A stretch of DNA of 56,331 bases, from assembly GCA_013286365.1 (NCBI GenBank), contig JABDFY010000014.1, positions 1 through 56,331 of the forward strand, given 5' to 3'. Under the pieces are notes generated by a model. It was not told the DNA's origin, did not search any database, and worked only from the letters and a program-made list of their open reading frames with translations. The first letter of the stretch is position 1; the number at the start of each line of letters is the position of its first letter. This document shows, piece by piece, positions 34,988 through 45,697 of this stretch. The position numbers were made by a program, and so were the translations under genes. Origin of the DNA: Alphaproteobacteria bacterium. GTDB lineage: Bacteria > Pseudomonadota > Alphaproteobacteria > UBA9219.

Positions 34988-35556
34988 CCACAGGGATGAG
35001 GCGTGGCGAGATCGTCGCACTTCGATGGAAGAATGTAGATTTTGAGAAGAAGACGGTTCGTGTTGTTGAAAGCGTTGAGCAGGTAAAAAGTAATATTCGC
35101 TTTAAAGCCCCTAAGACTGAAAAAACCAGAGCCGTGATGTTGCCGGATTATGCCGTAGAAGAACTGAGGGCATGGAAAGAAAAACAGGCTCAGGAATTAT
35201 CTGAACTGGGAGTAGGGGCAACAGAAGATACGTTTGTCTGTGGCCGCAGTTGGGATGGTGGTGTCAGAAAGCCCGACAGTTTAACGGGAGAGTTTAGAGC
35301 TGCGATCAAAGATGCACCAAATATTCCAACTGTGAGATTTCACGACTTGCGGCATTCTCACGCAACGCAGTTATTAAAGGAAGGGGTACACCCCAAAATC
35401 GCTCAAGAGCGGCTGGGGCACAGCACTATCACGACGACGCTTGATCTTTATTCTCATGTTACGGACACAATGCAAAACGATGCAGCCGAAAAACTCAATG
35501 GCGCCTTCCGTTCTGCCATGAGAGCAAGATCAAACCAAGGCCCGAAGCTTGGGTAG
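34975..35556 (+). pseudogene. Tyrosine recombinase/integrase, C-terminal catalytic part only
   Basis: About 190 codons of a phage-type integrase. Catalytic residues are visible: the first Arg in TGMRRGEIVALRW, HDLRH with His and the second Arg, LGHST with the following His, and the Tyr in LDLYSHV. The N-terminal core-binding domain (about 180 residues) is missing, and no proper start exists; the frame begins at a TTG inside the deletion scar. It should be inactive as an integrase unless complemented. It would have driven insertion at the tRNA-Ser. Confidence 0.88.
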
Positions 35557-35570
35557 TGTTTTGAACAAGA

Positions 35571-35597
35571 CCGATCAGCCAGCTGATCTTATTTTTC
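35571..35597 (+). terminator. Terminator after the integrase remnant
   Basis: GATCAG-CCAG-CTGATC hairpin, 17 bases after the integrase stop, followed by TTATTTTTC. Confidence 0.65.
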
Positions 35598-36088
35598 AAT
35601 ATGCTGCAAAACAGCCTGAGGGATTACGGGGGTATAAGGATAAGAGTATGACCTCTTCTTTTCTGACAGCATGCTTTCGAATTTTATGTTCTGATTTCAA
35701 GGTATTACCAATACCCCGTTACAATTGAAGGGGGGGGTTAAGCAGTAGGCGGAAAACTTGAACATTTCTGACCCCATCGCCAATTCGAATTAAAAACATG
35801 GATAAGTTGATGTTTGTGCTGGTTAATTTCCAAAAATTTGGGTCACTATTTGGGCTATTCAGAACGAACGTATTCGAATCTTATTTCAAAAAACAAACGG
35901 TGGCCAGAGCTTCAGTGCTTAATAACCATCAGCAAGTTCAATTCTAAGTCCGACATGGCCTCCTGAAAGAGTTTTTGCTGTAACTGCGAGTAGTTCTGAT
36001 AATTCGGAAAGAGGGGCATCGTCATTTGGGGGGCAAAAAGGCTTTTCACTTGCCCCCAAGCCCAAAAAACTGTTTATTTTCAACGCAC
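35598..36088. other. Right end of the element, non-coding
   Basis: About 490 bases without a supported gene. The last 25-50 bases before the tRNA resemble the sequence before the left tRNA half, including the exact 21-base block 36064-36084. This may be the tRNA promoter region duplicated with the tRNA half. Confidence 0.5.
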
Positions 36089-36179
<91 letters not shown>

Positions 36180-36274
36180 ATTATTTTTCCAGCCAGTGTC
36201 TTGAGTATAATTGATGCCGCATTTTTTATAGTGTTTTTTTCGTTCAAGTAGTCTGGGATTAACTTGCAAAAATT

Positions 36275-36595
36275 TTACTTTTCCAAACCACTTGTCGGGC
36301 ACAAAGCGAGTTTTGGCAAACCTTCTTTCATTGGCCATTGCGAGGCCATTAAGAATTTTTTTGCCCGTGTAAGACGTTTAATCCTCCACTCCAGTTTACT
36401 GGCTTCAGAAAGGTCTTTACACGGTTTGGCGGCTATTATGTGTCGCGGGCGATTAATCTTCGTGAATTTGGCGCCTCGGCCTGAGACATGCCTTTTGAAT
36501 CGCTCTTCAAGATCAGTAGTTATGCCAGTGTAAAGCTTGCCGTTGGTGCATTCCAGCAGATATATGAACCATTGGCTATTTGAGCTCTTCACCAT
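36275..36595 (-). CDS. GIY-YIG nuclease domain protein (UPF0213/YhbQ-like)
   Basis: A 106-residue single-domain protein. FIYLLECTNGKLYTGITTDLEERF carries the GIY-YIG core in the form IYLLEC...LYTGIT, followed by the conserved Arg/Lys-rich KLEWRIKRLTRAKK. Such stand-alone proteins may act on DNA repair intermediates; the physiological role is not settled. It lies just outside the element, reading toward the tRNA. Confidence 0.9.
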   Translation of the reverse strand: MVKSSNSQWFIYLLECTNGKLYTGITTDLEERFKRHVSGRGAKFTKINRPRHIIAAKPCKDLSEASKLEWRIKRLTRAKKFLMASQWPMKEGLPKLALCPTSGLEK

Positions 36596-36689
36596 GGCCC
36601 ATTGTCACACCCAACCGAGATGTTTTGCAAATAGTTCAATCGTCAATTTAAAAGCTGAAGCGTTATCGTCAAATAACTTATCCCAAGCT

Positions 36690-37310
36690 TCAGTCAGACG
36701 TTTTGGATGTCTGTCTGTGAGATCCTTGCTGTCCCAGCTTTTTCCTGCGATAAGCGAAGAGACCAAGACAGATAAGGCTAGAGAACATTAGGCTCCAGCT
36801 TGACGGTAGCGGGGTAGCGACAAGGTTTGAAGAGAGAGTTCCTTCGTCTGTAACGTAGTCTCCGCTTTTGGTGATAGAAAACAGATCCGCGCTCGAACTG
36901 GGAGGTCCATTATCTACAGAAAGATCGTAGAAAACTTCATTTGTCCCTGAACCCACACTCATCAAGATGCCGTAGATACTCACAGCGTTTGTGGCGTAAT
37001 TGAAGTAATCGTCATAAATGTAGTCAGCACCGCCTGTGTTGGGAACTCCATGATATGTAGCCGTACTAGGAAAGTTTGGGTTGGTATAAAAAGTGATTGC
37101 TTGTCCACCGACATTACCGGAAAGCGAAGTCACGTCATCACTGGCATTTACCGTAAACTCACCAGAAGCGGACAGACCCGATGAAGTGCTCGTAAAATCC
37201 CAGTCATAAGTTGCAGCATTAGCGCTTGGCACAAAAGATATCAGCGCTGTGCTTAATATAATCGACAATGTAAATGCAATCTTATGAGTTGCCCAACTGG
37301 TCATGACCAT
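36690..37310 (-). CDS. PEP-CTERM-like exported protein
   Basis: A 206-residue protein with a signal peptide (about residues 1-32, ending in SANA) and a C-terminal sorting-like tripartite end: TPLPSSWSLMFSSLICLGLFAYRRKK (given by position, about 168-193), that is a PLPSS motif, one hydrophobic helix and a basic tail. This is the VPLPA/PEP-CTERM pattern cleaved by exosortase. The middle (YDWDFTSTSSGLSASGEFTVNA) resembles many small secreted PEP-CTERM proteins of unknown role. No exosortase gene is in the window. Confidence 0.8.
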   Translation of the reverse strand: MVMTSWATHKIAFTLSIILSTALISFVPSANAATYDWDFTSTSSGLSASGEFTVNASDDVTSLSGNVGGQAITFYTNPNFPSTATYHGVPNTGGADYIYDDYFNYATNAVSIYGILMSVGSGTNEVFYDLSVDNGPPSSSADLFSITKSGDYVTDEGTLSSNLVATPLPSSWSLMFSSLICLGLFAYRRKKLGQQGSHRQTSKTSD

Positions 37311-37552
37311 TCCCTTCGTGAAAAAATATAAGCACGAATATTCTTCGCAAGAACAAAAGCTATGAACTGAAAAGAATTATGTCAACGACACAATTCCAAA
37401 TACTTAAATCTGTTAGGAACTAACCCACCAAAATAAAATTAACTTTAATCCAAATGTGTATTCAAAGGGTTTATAAAGCTAGAATGGGGTTAGCCGTTTC
37501 AATTTTTGCTAAAAAACGTGCGCGATTCCTTAGTCGCATAGCTCATCACGGT

Positions 37553-38251
37553 CTACAGAGCCTTCATTCGATAACCCACTCCTGCTTCGGTGATGATATA
37601 TTTGGGCATCATGGGGTCATCAGCAAGTTTACGGCGTAGATGTTGGGCGTAGATGCGTAAATAGTGATTATTCTCCTCAGCATTTTTGCCCCATACTTCT
37701 CTCAAGAGCTGTTGATAGGTAACAACCTTGCCGACGTGTTTGGCAAGAATACAGAGCATTTTGTATTCGGTGGGCGTTAAATCAATTTCATCATTGCTTA
37801 CAAAAACGTGACGCTTCTCGAGGTCAATTCGAATATTTCCATTTTCAAATATTGGCAAATGATCCGAAATGGCGTGACGAATATGTCGTTGCGTCACTTT
37901 GAGGCGGGCCAGCAATTCTGCCGAACCGAAGGGTTTGGTAAGATAATCATCGGCGCCAGATTCAAGCGCCATTACTTTATCTCGCTCCTGACCTCGTGCG
38001 GATAGAACGATAATTGGGATCGCACTCCATTGGCGTATTTCCTTTATGACTTCAAGACCGTCCAAGTCGGGCAATCCTAAATCCAGAATTATGGCCTCAG
38101 GCGGATGAAGTTTAATTAGCTTGATGCCTTCTTTTGCCGTTTCTGCAAAAGAAGGTTTAAAATGATGATTGATGAGAATTGCCTTGAGAAACTTCCTAAT
38201 CTCAGGTTCGTCTTCAATAATCAGTACGGATGTGTCAGTTGTTCCCGACAT
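37553..38251 (-). CDS. kdpE: Response regulator KdpE
   Basis: A 232-residue OmpR-type regulator of the Kdp potassium system. The receiver domain has the acidic pair IIEDEPE, the phospho-acceptor in ILDLGLPDLDG and the Lys of DDYLTKPF. The C-terminal winged-helix domain has LTPTEYKMLCILAKHVGKVV and YLRIYAQHLRRKL. Its start overlaps the end of kdpD by 17 bases. It should activate the porin/kdpFABC operon on potassium limitation. Confidence 0.95.
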   Translation of the reverse strand: MSGTTDTSVLIIEDEPEIRKFLKAILINHHFKPSFAETAKEGIKLIKLHPPEAIILDLGLPDLDGLEVIKEIRQWSAIPIIVLSARGQERDKVMALESGADDYLTKPFGSAELLARLKVTQRHIRHAISDHLPIFENGNIRIDLEKRHVFVSNDEIDLTPTEYKMLCILAKHVGKVVTYQQLLREVWGKNAEENNHYLRIYAQHLRRKLADDPMMPKYIITEAGVGYRMKAL

Positions 38252-40952
38252 ACTTTATATCCTTTGTGGCATCGTTGGAAATTGGCAAAGAAAAATAGAA
38301 ACAAGCACCCTTGGGTGTTCTGTTTTCTGCCCATATCTCACCAGCGTGAACCTTGATAATACCGGCACAAATCGCTAGGCCAAGACCGGTTCCCTTTTGT
38401 GCTGTATTTTGACTAATACTATAGAACTTATCGAATATCTTCTTTTCATTACCAGCGGGGATGCCGGGGCCGTTATCGGCTACACTCACAAGAATATTAG
38501 CCCCATTTCTGACGGCGGAAACCGAGATTGTGCTACCAGCCGGTGTATAGCGGGCAGCGTTTTCGAGAAGATTTATCAATACTTGTTCGATTAACACGCC
38601 ATCGGCCTGTACGAGGGGTAGATCGGCTTCGCTTTTCGGCAGAACTTCATGGCGCGACAAAACCAATTCTAGTCGTGCCAATGCCGATCCAATTAGCTCT
38701 TCTATAAAATAAGGCTGCTTATTCAATTGTACAGTACCAGACTCAAGCCGGGTTACTTCTAAAAGGTTAGTTACAATATGCGAAAGTCTTTCCGCTTCCA
38801 TGTTAATTGAACGCACGAGATCGCGAATTGTCTCACGCGGCAACTGATCAATATCAGCTACAATTGTGCTTGAAGCGCCGGTAATGGAGGCCAATGGTGT
38901 GCGTAGATCGTGGGAAACGGAGCTCAGTAATGTCGTGCGTAATTTCTCTCGCTCAGCTTCTACTTTGGATTGCTCTGCTATATCCGCTGTATTAGCTCGC
39001 TCTATAGCCGAGGCTAGCAAGCTAGCGCAGGTCTCAAGAGAGGCAATTTCTTCAGTGGAAAATTCTCGCTCGAGTTTAACCGGACTAATACCCATAACAC
39101 CTAAGATGCCCGAAGTGGCTATCATAGGAAAATAAAGGCCAGCGGCACTCGGCATTGTAGCTGTGAGCCGGCCTGCAATCTGACCATTATCAAAGCACCA
39201 CAGCAGAACGCTGGCTTCCTTAACTACACTTTCATTTGGCAGGTCGCCAATAATGGCTCGTAGTTGGTCGTTACTGTCAGGCAGCCATATAGCGACATCT
39301 ACACTAAGCATTTCAGCTATGTGCTTGGTTGCAGCCTTTGATATTTCGTCGCAACCGCGGGTTGAGGCTAATTCTTTTGTCAGTGCATAAAAAGTCTGCG
39401 TGTCGCGCTCGCGTTTACGAGCGAAGATGGCTTGCAACCGAAGGCGTGAAGCTTGGCTGGTGATCACAAAGCTCGTGATTAACATGACCAAAAAAGTTAA
39501 CCAGTAAGAGCGATCATAAACATTGAAGCTGTATACGGGTGGGATAAAAAAGAAATTAAAACTGCTAACGCTCAGTAGCGAATAAAGCAACGATGGTCCT
39601 CGGCCGAATTTTGCAGCAACAAACACAACCCCTGTTAGATAGAACAACGCCTGATCAATCGGTGTTATAACGTTATGAAGAGATATTCCCAAAACAGTTA
39701 AGGCGAATACAGTAAAGATTGACCAAAAATAAAGCATGGGTTTAAAGGCGCGCAAATCGTTTCTACCTAAAACTTCTGCCTCTTCTTTTGTTTCGCCCGT
39801 GATGACGTAGACGTCGATATAGTCGCTTTTCCGAATTACTTTGTCGGCAAGAGATCCATATAAAATAGTTTTCCACAGCGGCTTAATAGGTTTACCAATA
39901 ATAATCTTGGTGATGTGGTGGGTCTTGGCGTAGGCGATAATTTCATCAACAACATTGTCACCTTGTATCGTTGCTGATTTTCCGCCGATACGTTCGGCCA
40001 TTTGTGCTACTTGCTGAGCAGCTAAACGGCTATGTTTGTTCAAACTATAGTGCCGTAAATTTTCTATATATACGGCAGTCCAGGGGGCCTTAAGCGATGT
40101 CGCCATGCGTTTGGCGGTGCGTACCAGCTGGGATGAAAGCTGATCAGGCCCAATACAGACCATGATTTTATCCGATACTGGTTGGGTATCAGGCGTATCT
40201 TGCACAGGTGTTAGGGCATGCATTTGAGCATCGACACGCTCGGCGGTTCGTCGCAAGGCAATTTCTCGCAAGGCTATCAAATTACGTTCCTTGAAAAAAT
40301 TTTCCATCGCTCGAATTCTGACTTCGGGCGCAATATAAACTTTTCCTTCCTTTAACCGCTTAAGCAATTCATCAATATTGATATCTATAAGAATGATATC
40401 TTCTGCTGTGTCGAAGACTGAATCGGGAACAGTCTCTTTGACCCAAATCCCAGTTGCGCCGGCAACGACGTCACTCAGACTTTCGATGTGTTGAACATTT
40501 AGGGTGGTGTAAACATCGATTCCAGAATCCAAAAGTTCTTCGACATCATTCCATCTTTTGGGGTGGCGAAGGTTAGGGGCATTTGTATGTGCTAATTCGT
40601 CAACTAATAAAATAGCCGGTTTACGCTTTATAGCGATATCAAGATCAAGTTCTTTGAGTTTAATGTCTCTATAAACGATCATGAGCGGCGGAATAGCGGG
40701 CAAGCCCTCCAATAATTTTTCGGTTTCCGGGCGTTTATGGCACTCAACAATGCCGGCCACGACATCAATACCTTCTTTATACCGTTCGTGCGCTGCCAAT
40801 AGCATGGCATAAGTCTTGCCAACGCCAGGACAGCTGCCAAAGAAGATCTTTAGTTTACCACGACGCGCGCCTCTTTTTTCAGCTTCAATTTGATTGAGGA
40901 GCTTGTCGGGGTCTGGTCTTCTATAAAGGTGCTTTGTGTTGCTAGCCAACAT
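38235..40952 (-). CDS. kdpD: Sensor histidine kinase KdpD
   Basis: A 905-residue membrane sensor. In order: the N-terminal KdpD domain with Walker A (GSCPGVGKTYAML) and LVDELAHTNAPN; a universal-stress-protein-like domain around 245-375; four closely packed membrane helices about 395-505; a GAF-like domain; the HisKA box SVSHDLRTPLASITGA; and HATPase motifs NLLENAARYTP and DNGPGIP. It senses low K+ and ionic conditions and phosphorylates KdpE. It is 96 bases downstream of kdpC. Confidence 0.96.
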   Translation of the reverse strand: MLASNTKHLYRRPDPDKLLNQIEAEKRGARRGKLKIFFGSCPGVGKTYAMLLAAHERYKEGIDVVAGIVECHKRPETEKLLEGLPAIPPLMIVYRDIKLKELDLDIAIKRKPAILLVDELAHTNAPNLRHPKRWNDVEELLDSGIDVYTTLNVQHIESLSDVVAGATGIWVKETVPDSVFDTAEDIILIDINIDELLKRLKEGKVYIAPEVRIRAMENFFKERNLIALREIALRRTAERVDAQMHALTPVQDTPDTQPVSDKIMVCIGPDQLSSQLVRTAKRMATSLKAPWTAVYIENLRHYSLNKHSRLAAQQVAQMAERIGGKSATIQGDNVVDEIIAYAKTHHITKIIIGKPIKPLWKTILYGSLADKVIRKSDYIDVYVITGETKEEAEVLGRNDLRAFKPMLYFWSIFTVFALTVLGISLHNVITPIDQALFYLTGVVFVAAKFGRGPSLLYSLLSVSSFNFFFIPPVYSFNVYDRSYWLTFLVMLITSFVITSQASRLRLQAIFARKRERDTQTFYALTKELASTRGCDEISKAATKHIAEMLSVDVAIWLPDSNDQLRAIIGDLPNESVVKEASVLLWCFDNGQIAGRLTATMPSAAGLYFPMIATSGILGVMGISPVKLEREFSTEEIASLETCASLLASAIERANTADIAEQSKVEAEREKLRTTLLSSVSHDLRTPLASITGASSTIVADIDQLPRETIRDLVRSINMEAERLSHIVTNLLEVTRLESGTVQLNKQPYFIEELIGSALARLELVLSRHEVLPKSEADLPLVQADGVLIEQVLINLLENAARYTPAGSTISVSAVRNGANILVSVADNGPGIPAGNEKKIFDKFYSISQNTAQKGTGLGLAICAGIIKVHAGEIWAENRTPKGACFYFSLPISNDATKDIKYVGNN

Positions 40953-41048
40953 TGCCTAACCACTTTAATTAACTGTAATGGTTGTTATATCTATATTTAC
41001 AAGTGCTCTTTACAAGATACAAACCGATATAAGAGCCATCGTACGGCA

Positions 41049-41651
41049 CTATTGTTTGTTCAGATTATCGAGCGCCATGTTCAATTTTAACACATTTACG
41101 ACAGGTTCGCCGAAAATACCCAAAGCCCTGGATTCCGTATATCTAGAAACCAACGTCACGACTTGCTGGTCAGTTAAGTTGCGCGCTTTGGCTACGCGAT
41201 GGATCTGAAATTGCGCCGCAGCCGGCGTAATATCCGGATCGAGACCACTGCCAGACGCGGTAACTAGATCAACCGGTATGGGTCCACTATTATCTCTGTG
41301 TAACTTTTCAGCCGCGCCTTTGATGCCATCAACCAGGGTTTGACTAGTTGGGCCGAGATTAGACCCACCAGAATTGGCTGCATTGTATGGAGCAGAGATT
41401 GTTTTGGTTGCATCATTAGGATCAGTTGCCGTTGTGGCTGATGGGCGTCCATAAAAATATTTATCGGATGTAAATGCCTGACCGATCAGGCTTGAGCCAA
41501 TTATTTTGCCATTCTGAATTATAAGGCTACCGTTAGCTTGATAAGGAAGCAGCGCTTGGGCAATGCCGGTTATGGCGAGAGGGTAAAGAATGCCAGTCAG
41601 CAGCGTCATTAGAACTACAAAAACAATGGCAGCGCGAATTTGGTTCACCAT
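41049..41651 (-). CDS. kdpC: Potassium-transporting ATPase subunit C
   Basis: A 200-residue subunit with one N-terminal membrane helix and a periplasmic domain. KdpC signatures are SLIGQAFTSDKYFYGRPSAT, SGSGLDPDITPAAAQFQIHRVAKARNL (by position) and LGIFGEPVVNVLKLNMALD. The frame is open to 41738, but the ATG at 41651, just after the kdpB stop at 41659, gives the normal N-terminus MVNQIRAAIVFVVLM. It stabilises the KdpFABC complex. Confidence 0.96.
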   Translation of the reverse strand: MVNQIRAAIVFVVLMTLLTGILYPLAITGIAQALLPYQANGSLIIQNGKIIGSSLIGQAFTSDKYFYGRPSATTATDPNDATKTISAPYNAANSGGSNLGPTSQTLVDGIKGAAEKLHRDNSGPIPVDLVTASGSGLDPDITPAAAQFQIHRVAKARNLTDQQVVTLVSRYTESRALGIFGEPVVNVLKLNMALDNLNKQ

Positions 41652-41658
41652 GGCATCC

Positions 41659-43746
41659 TCATGCAAGCCCGATGGATGTAATGATAATATCGATAATCTT
41701 GATGCCGACGAAAGGAACGATAATTCCGCCGACACCATAGATAAGTAAATTGCGACTTAACAGACGAAAGGCACTTTCAGGCCGATATCTCACACCACGT
41801 AAGGCGAGCGGGATAAGAAAGATAATAATGAGTGCGTTAAAAATAATTGCCGAGAGAATGGCGCTCTGCGGTGTTGCTAGGTGCATGACATTGAGTATAT
41901 TGAGGCTTGGGTAAAATGCGGCAAACATTGCAGGAATGATCGCAAAATACTTAGCAACATCGTTTGCAATCGAAAATGTTGTTAGCGCCCCGCGGGTTAT
42001 AAGAAGTTGTTTACCTATCATCACGATTTCGATGAGTTTCGTGGGGTCGCTGTCGAGATCAATCATATTTCCAGCCTCTCGTGCAGCCTGAGTGCCGGTT
42101 TGCATCGCAACGCCAACATCGGCTTGCGCTAAGGCGGGTGCGTCATTGGTGCCGTCGCCACACATGGCAACCAATTTACCTTTAGCCTGCTCATTGCGGA
42201 TCAAGCGAAGCTTATCCTCGGGTGTTGCCTGGGCGAGAAAGTCATCGACGCCCGATTCGGTCGCAATTGCAGCAGCCGTAAGCGGGTTATCGCCAGTAAT
42301 CATGACTGTGCGGATGCCCATGCGGCGCAGCTCAGCAAAGCGCTCGCGGATACCGCCTTTGATGATGTCTTTCAAGTAAATGGCGCCAAGGATGCGATCG
42401 TCCTTGGCAACCGCCAAAGGTGTACCGCCGGCACGGGCGATTTTACTCGTAATCTGCTCAAGTTCTGCCGGCATATGAAGCCTGGCATTGCCCACGAGCT
42501 GACCCACATGCTTGACCACGGCATCTACAGCCCCTTTGCGAACTGAGATGCCGCCGAGATCAATACCGCTCATGCGTGTGTGGGCCGAAAATGGCACAAA
42601 CTTGGTGTCTTTGGGCACATCGACTATTGGCTGAATACGATATTTGCCTTTAACCAGCGCTAGAATTGAGCGGCCCTCGGGAGTTTCGTCGCTTAGGGAA
42701 GCCAGTTGCGCCGCTTCGGCAAGTTCATTTTCACTTACGCCTGGTAAGGGAAATAACTCAGTTGCTTGTCGGTTCCCGAGTGTAATCGTACCGGTTTTGT
42801 CGAGCAGTAATGTATTTACATCGCCCGCTGCTTCAACGGCACGACCCGACATGGCGAGAACATTAAATTTTACCAGACGATCCATTCCGGCTATGCCGAT
42901 GGCGGATAGCAAGGCCCCGATCGTTGTCGGAATCAACGTCACAAATAATGCAACAAGAACGACAACCGTAATGCTTCCTTTAGCATAGGCAACAAAATTG
43001 GGAATTGTGGTCACAACAAACACAAAGATTATTGTCAAGCCGGCCAATAGAATATTTAGCGCAATTTCATTAGGCGTTTTTTGACGTACGGCGCCTTCGA
43101 CGAGCGCAATCATTCGATCAAGAAAGCTCGAGCCTTGAGCAGCCGTAATTTTAACTATGATCCAGTCTGAAAGCACAACGGTGCCTCCAGTGACAGCCGA
43201 GCGGTCTCCTCCACTTTCGCGGATAACTGGTGCCGACTCTCCTGTAACAGCAGACTCGTCAATCGAAGCTGCACCCTCGATAACATCACCATCGCCTGGT
43301 ATGATGTCACCCGCTTCAACTAAAATTAAATCACCGGGCTTTAGGGTAATTGCAGAAACTAACTCGAACGCACGCGAATCTAGCTTGCGCAGCTTCTTAG
43401 CACGCGCCGTCGTACGCGTACGCTTGAGGGCTTCGGCTTGAGCTTTGCCACGCCCTTCGGCGACAGCCTCGGCAAAATTAGCAAATATTACGGTAAACCA
43501 TAGCCAGCCAACAATTTGAATTGTAAAACCGACATGAACACCGCCTTGGGTAACGTCGCGCGCCAATAAAAAGGTCGTTAACGCTGCCACGATTTCAACT
43601 GTAAACATCACGGGATTTTTGATCAGTGTGCGCGGATTAAGCTTGTAAAACGCATCCACTGCCGCCGTTGCAACAATCTGGCGCGTCATGCCTGTCGTCG
43701 GTGACTTCGGGTGTCTAATGGGCACGGGTTGGGAAGCGATATTCAT
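41659..43746 (-). CDS. kdpB: Potassium-transporting ATPase ATP-binding subunit B
   Basis: A 695-residue P-type ATPase that drives K+ import. It shows the phosphorylation motif [13 protein letters not shown], the TGES motif in [11 protein letters not shown], the hinge [14 protein letters not shown] and [19 protein letters not shown]. Membrane helices are grouped as in the family. It starts 10 bases after kdpA. Confidence 0.98.
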   Translation of the reverse strand: MNIASQPVPIRHPKSPTTGMTRQIVATAAVDAFYKLNPRTLIKNPVMFTVEIVAALTTFLLARDVTQGGVHVGFTIQIVGWLWFTVIFANFAEAVAEGRGKAQAEALKRTRTTARAKKLRKLDSRAFELVSAITLKPGDLILVEAGDIIPGDGDVIEGAASIDESAVTGESAPVIRESGGDRSAVTGGTVVLSDWIIVKITAAQGSSFLDRMIALVEGAVRQKTPNEIALNILLAGLTIIFVFVVTTIPNFVAYAKGSITVVVLVALFVTLIPTTIGALLSAIGIAGMDRLVKFNVLAMSGRAVEAAGDVNTLLLDKTGTITLGNRQATELFPLPGVSENELAEAAQLASLSDETPEGRSILALVKGKYRIQPIVDVPKDTKFVPFSAHTRMSGIDLGGISVRKGAVDAVVKHVGQLVGNARLHMPAELEQITSKIARAGGTPLAVAKDDRILGAIYLKDIIKGGIRERFAELRRMGIRTVMITGDNPLTAAAIATESGVDDFLAQATPEDKLRLIRNEQAKGKLVAMCGDGTNDAPALAQADVGVAMQTGTQAAREAGNMIDLDSDPTKLIEIVMIGKQLLITRGALTTFSIANDVAKYFAIIPAMFAAFYPSLNILNVMHLATPQSAILSAIIFNALIIIFLIPLALRGVRYRPESAFRLLSRNLLIYGVGGIIVPFVGIKIIDIIITSIGLA

Positions 43747-43756
43747 GGCAAAATCC

Positions 43757-45484
43757 TCAAAACAAAGTGCCAGCGTGCATCAATGTGTGTTCGACAATGG
43801 GGCCGAGTGCTAATACTGGAAAGAAAGTCAAACCGCCGACAATAAGGATGACGCCGATGAGAAGACCGACAAAAAGGCCATTATCTGTCGGGAAAGTCCC
43901 GGATGATGGCGGCACCAGTTTTTTATTTGCTAACGATCCTGCGACGGCCATCATTGGTATAATCATGGCAAAACGCCCAATTAACATCGCGAAAGCTGTT
44001 GTCAAATTGTAGAACATTGTGTTTGCGTTGATGCCGGCAAAGGCGCTGCCGTTATTGCCCGTTGCTGATGTGAAAGCATATAGAATTTCAGTGAATCCAT
44101 GCGGCCCGTTGTTGGCGATGCCCGCAAGACCAGCAGGCAAAACTGTTGCCAATGCCGTGAAGCCGAGATTTGAAAGTGGTAGAACGAGAAGAGCTAGCAT
44201 CGTCATTTTTACTTCTTGTGCTTCCAGCTTCTTACCAACATATTCTGGTGTTCTTCCCACCATTAAACCAGCTATGAACATGGCGACAATCGCAAAAAGC
44301 AACATGCCATAAAGACCCGAGCCAACACCGCCAAAGATCACTTCACCCAACTCAATATTGAAGAGCGGAACGAGCCCCCCAAGCGGCGTAAAACTGTCAT
44401 GCATAGCATTCACAGCTCCACAAGAGGCGTCCGTCGTCAGGGTTGCAAAGAGCGCAGTGTTAGCAAGACCAAAGCGAACTTCCTTGCCCTCCATATTGCC
44501 ACCGGTTTGAAGCGGGCTACTTGCCTGATTGACACCAAAGGCTGTGATATTTGGATTTCCGGCGCTCTCGGCTCCATAAATAAAAAGCACACCTACAACA
44601 GACAAAATAAGCATGGCACCGAATAAGGCCCAGCCCTGCATTTGATTGCCAACCATACGACCAAATACATTGGTCAGAGCAGCGCTGAGTGCAATCATCA
44701 AAATCATCTGAAATAAGTTAGAAAGTGCTGTCGGATTTTCAAAAGGATGGGAAGCGTTAGCATTAAAAAAACCACCGCCATTGGTGCCAAGCATCTTTAT
44801 AGCGATCTGGGAAGCAACTGGACCTTGGGCAATAGATTGTTTGGCTCCTTCAAGCGTCGTTGCATCAACGGTCATGCCCAGGTTTTGTGGTATACCCTGC
44901 CATATGAGGAAAAGTGCAGCGATGATAGAGATCGGTAGCAATATGTAGAGCACGCAACGCGTCAAATCGACCCAGAAATTTCCAAGCGTATCGATTGAGT
45001 TGCGAGCAAAGCCTCGAATAAATGCCAACGCCAGAGCTATGCCCGTTGCGGCAGAGACAAAATTGTGAACCGTCAATCCTGCCATTTGAACGAGGTAGCT
45101 CATGGTCGTTTCGCCACCATAGGCCTGCCAGTTCGTGTTCGTAATAAAACTTACGGCTGTGTTAAAAGCTAAATCAGGAGCAACATTGCTCATGCCTTCT
45201 GGGTTGAGCGGTAAGACAGCCTGAAATCGCTCCATGACATACAGCAACAGAAACCCAAAAAAGTTAAACAGCAGCATGGCAATGACATAAATAGTCCAGC
45301 GCTGTTCGCGTTTGGGATCGACGCCGGAGATTCTGTAAAATAGATTTTCGAGAGGCAGCAAAAGCGGTGATAAAAATGTACGCTCACCAGCAAAAACGCG
45401 CGTCATGTAGCTGCCAAGAGGCTTAGTCAAGGCAGCTATGATGATAAAATATAGGGCTATTTGAAGAAATCCATTAACAGTCAT
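43757..45484 (-). CDS. kdpA: Potassium-transporting ATPase subunit A
   Basis: A 575-residue inner-membrane channel-like subunit with about ten helices, related to KtrB/TrkH. Selectivity-loop regions are visible, for example [31 protein letters not shown] and [13 protein letters not shown]. These bind K+ and pass it to KdpB. Starts 9 bases after the kdpF stop. Confidence 0.98.
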   Translation of the reverse strand: MTVNGFLQIALYFIIIAALTKPLGSYMTRVFAGERTFLSPLLLPLENLFYRISGVDPKREQRWTIYVIAMLLFNFFGFLLLYVMERFQAVLPLNPEGMSNVAPDLAFNTAVSFITNTNWQAYGGETTMSYLVQMAGLTVHNFVSAATGIALALAFIRGFARNSIDTLGNFWVDLTRCVLYILLPISIIAALFLIWQGIPQNLGMTVDATTLEGAKQSIAQGPVASQIAIKMLGTNGGGFFNANASHPFENPTALSNLFQMILMIALSAALTNVFGRMVGNQMQGWALFGAMLILSVVGVLFIYGAESAGNPNITAFGVNQASSPLQTGGNMEGKEVRFGLANTALFATLTTDASCGAVNAMHDSFTPLGGLVPLFNIELGEVIFGGVGSGLYGMLLFAIVAMFIAGLMVGRTPEYVGKKLEAQEVKMTMLALLVLPLSNLGFTALATVLPAGLAGIANNGPHGFTEILYAFTSATGNNGSAFAGINANTMFYNLTTAFAMLIGRFAMIIPMMAVAGSLANKKLVPPSSGTFPTDNGLFVGLLIGVILIVGGLTFFPVLALGPIVEHTLMHAGTLF

Positions 45485-45493
45485 CGCTTACCC

Positions 45494-45583
45494 CTAAAAC
45501 CGTTCGGGTCGTATGAGCGCATAAACAAGATAGGCAAGCAGAACCAAGGCCACGCTTCCGCCAAGAATAAAATCAATCGACAT
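45494..45583 (-). CDS. kdpF: Potassium-transporting ATPase subunit F, 29 aa
   Basis: Too short for usual gene calling but clear: a single hydrophobic helix (FILGGSVALVLLAYLVYALI) followed by the conserved RPERF end of KdpF. It begins at the ATG at 45583 with AGGATCG just upstream and ends 9 bases before kdpA. It is a small membrane subunit that stabilises the complex. Confidence 0.93.
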   Translation of the reverse strand: MSIDFILGGSVALVLLAYLVYALIRPERF

Positions 45584-45589
45584 CGATCC

Positions 45590-45673
45590 TCACAATTTGT
45601 CGCAGAGAAAAGTGTAGCCTATAAGTAGTGCAAATGAACCAAAACCCAAGACAAGCATAATTATATCGAGCAT
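45590..45673 (-). CDS. 27-aa membrane peptide upstream of kdpF
   Basis: A second tiny frame with start ATG at 45673: an N-terminal MLDIIM, a hydrophobic helix (LVLGFGSFALLIGYTFL) and the polar end CDKL. It stops 6 bases before the kdpF ATG, and its stop is part of the kdpF ribosome-binding region. I recall similar unnamed peptides before kdpF or kdpA in other bacteria, so it is probably a real small gene of the operon, but I cannot name it. Its Shine-Dalgarno is weak. Confidence 0.6.
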   Translation of the reverse strand: MLDIIMLVLGFGSFALLIGYTFLCDKL

Positions 45674-45697
45674 GACGACCCGCTAATCTTTTTTTCA

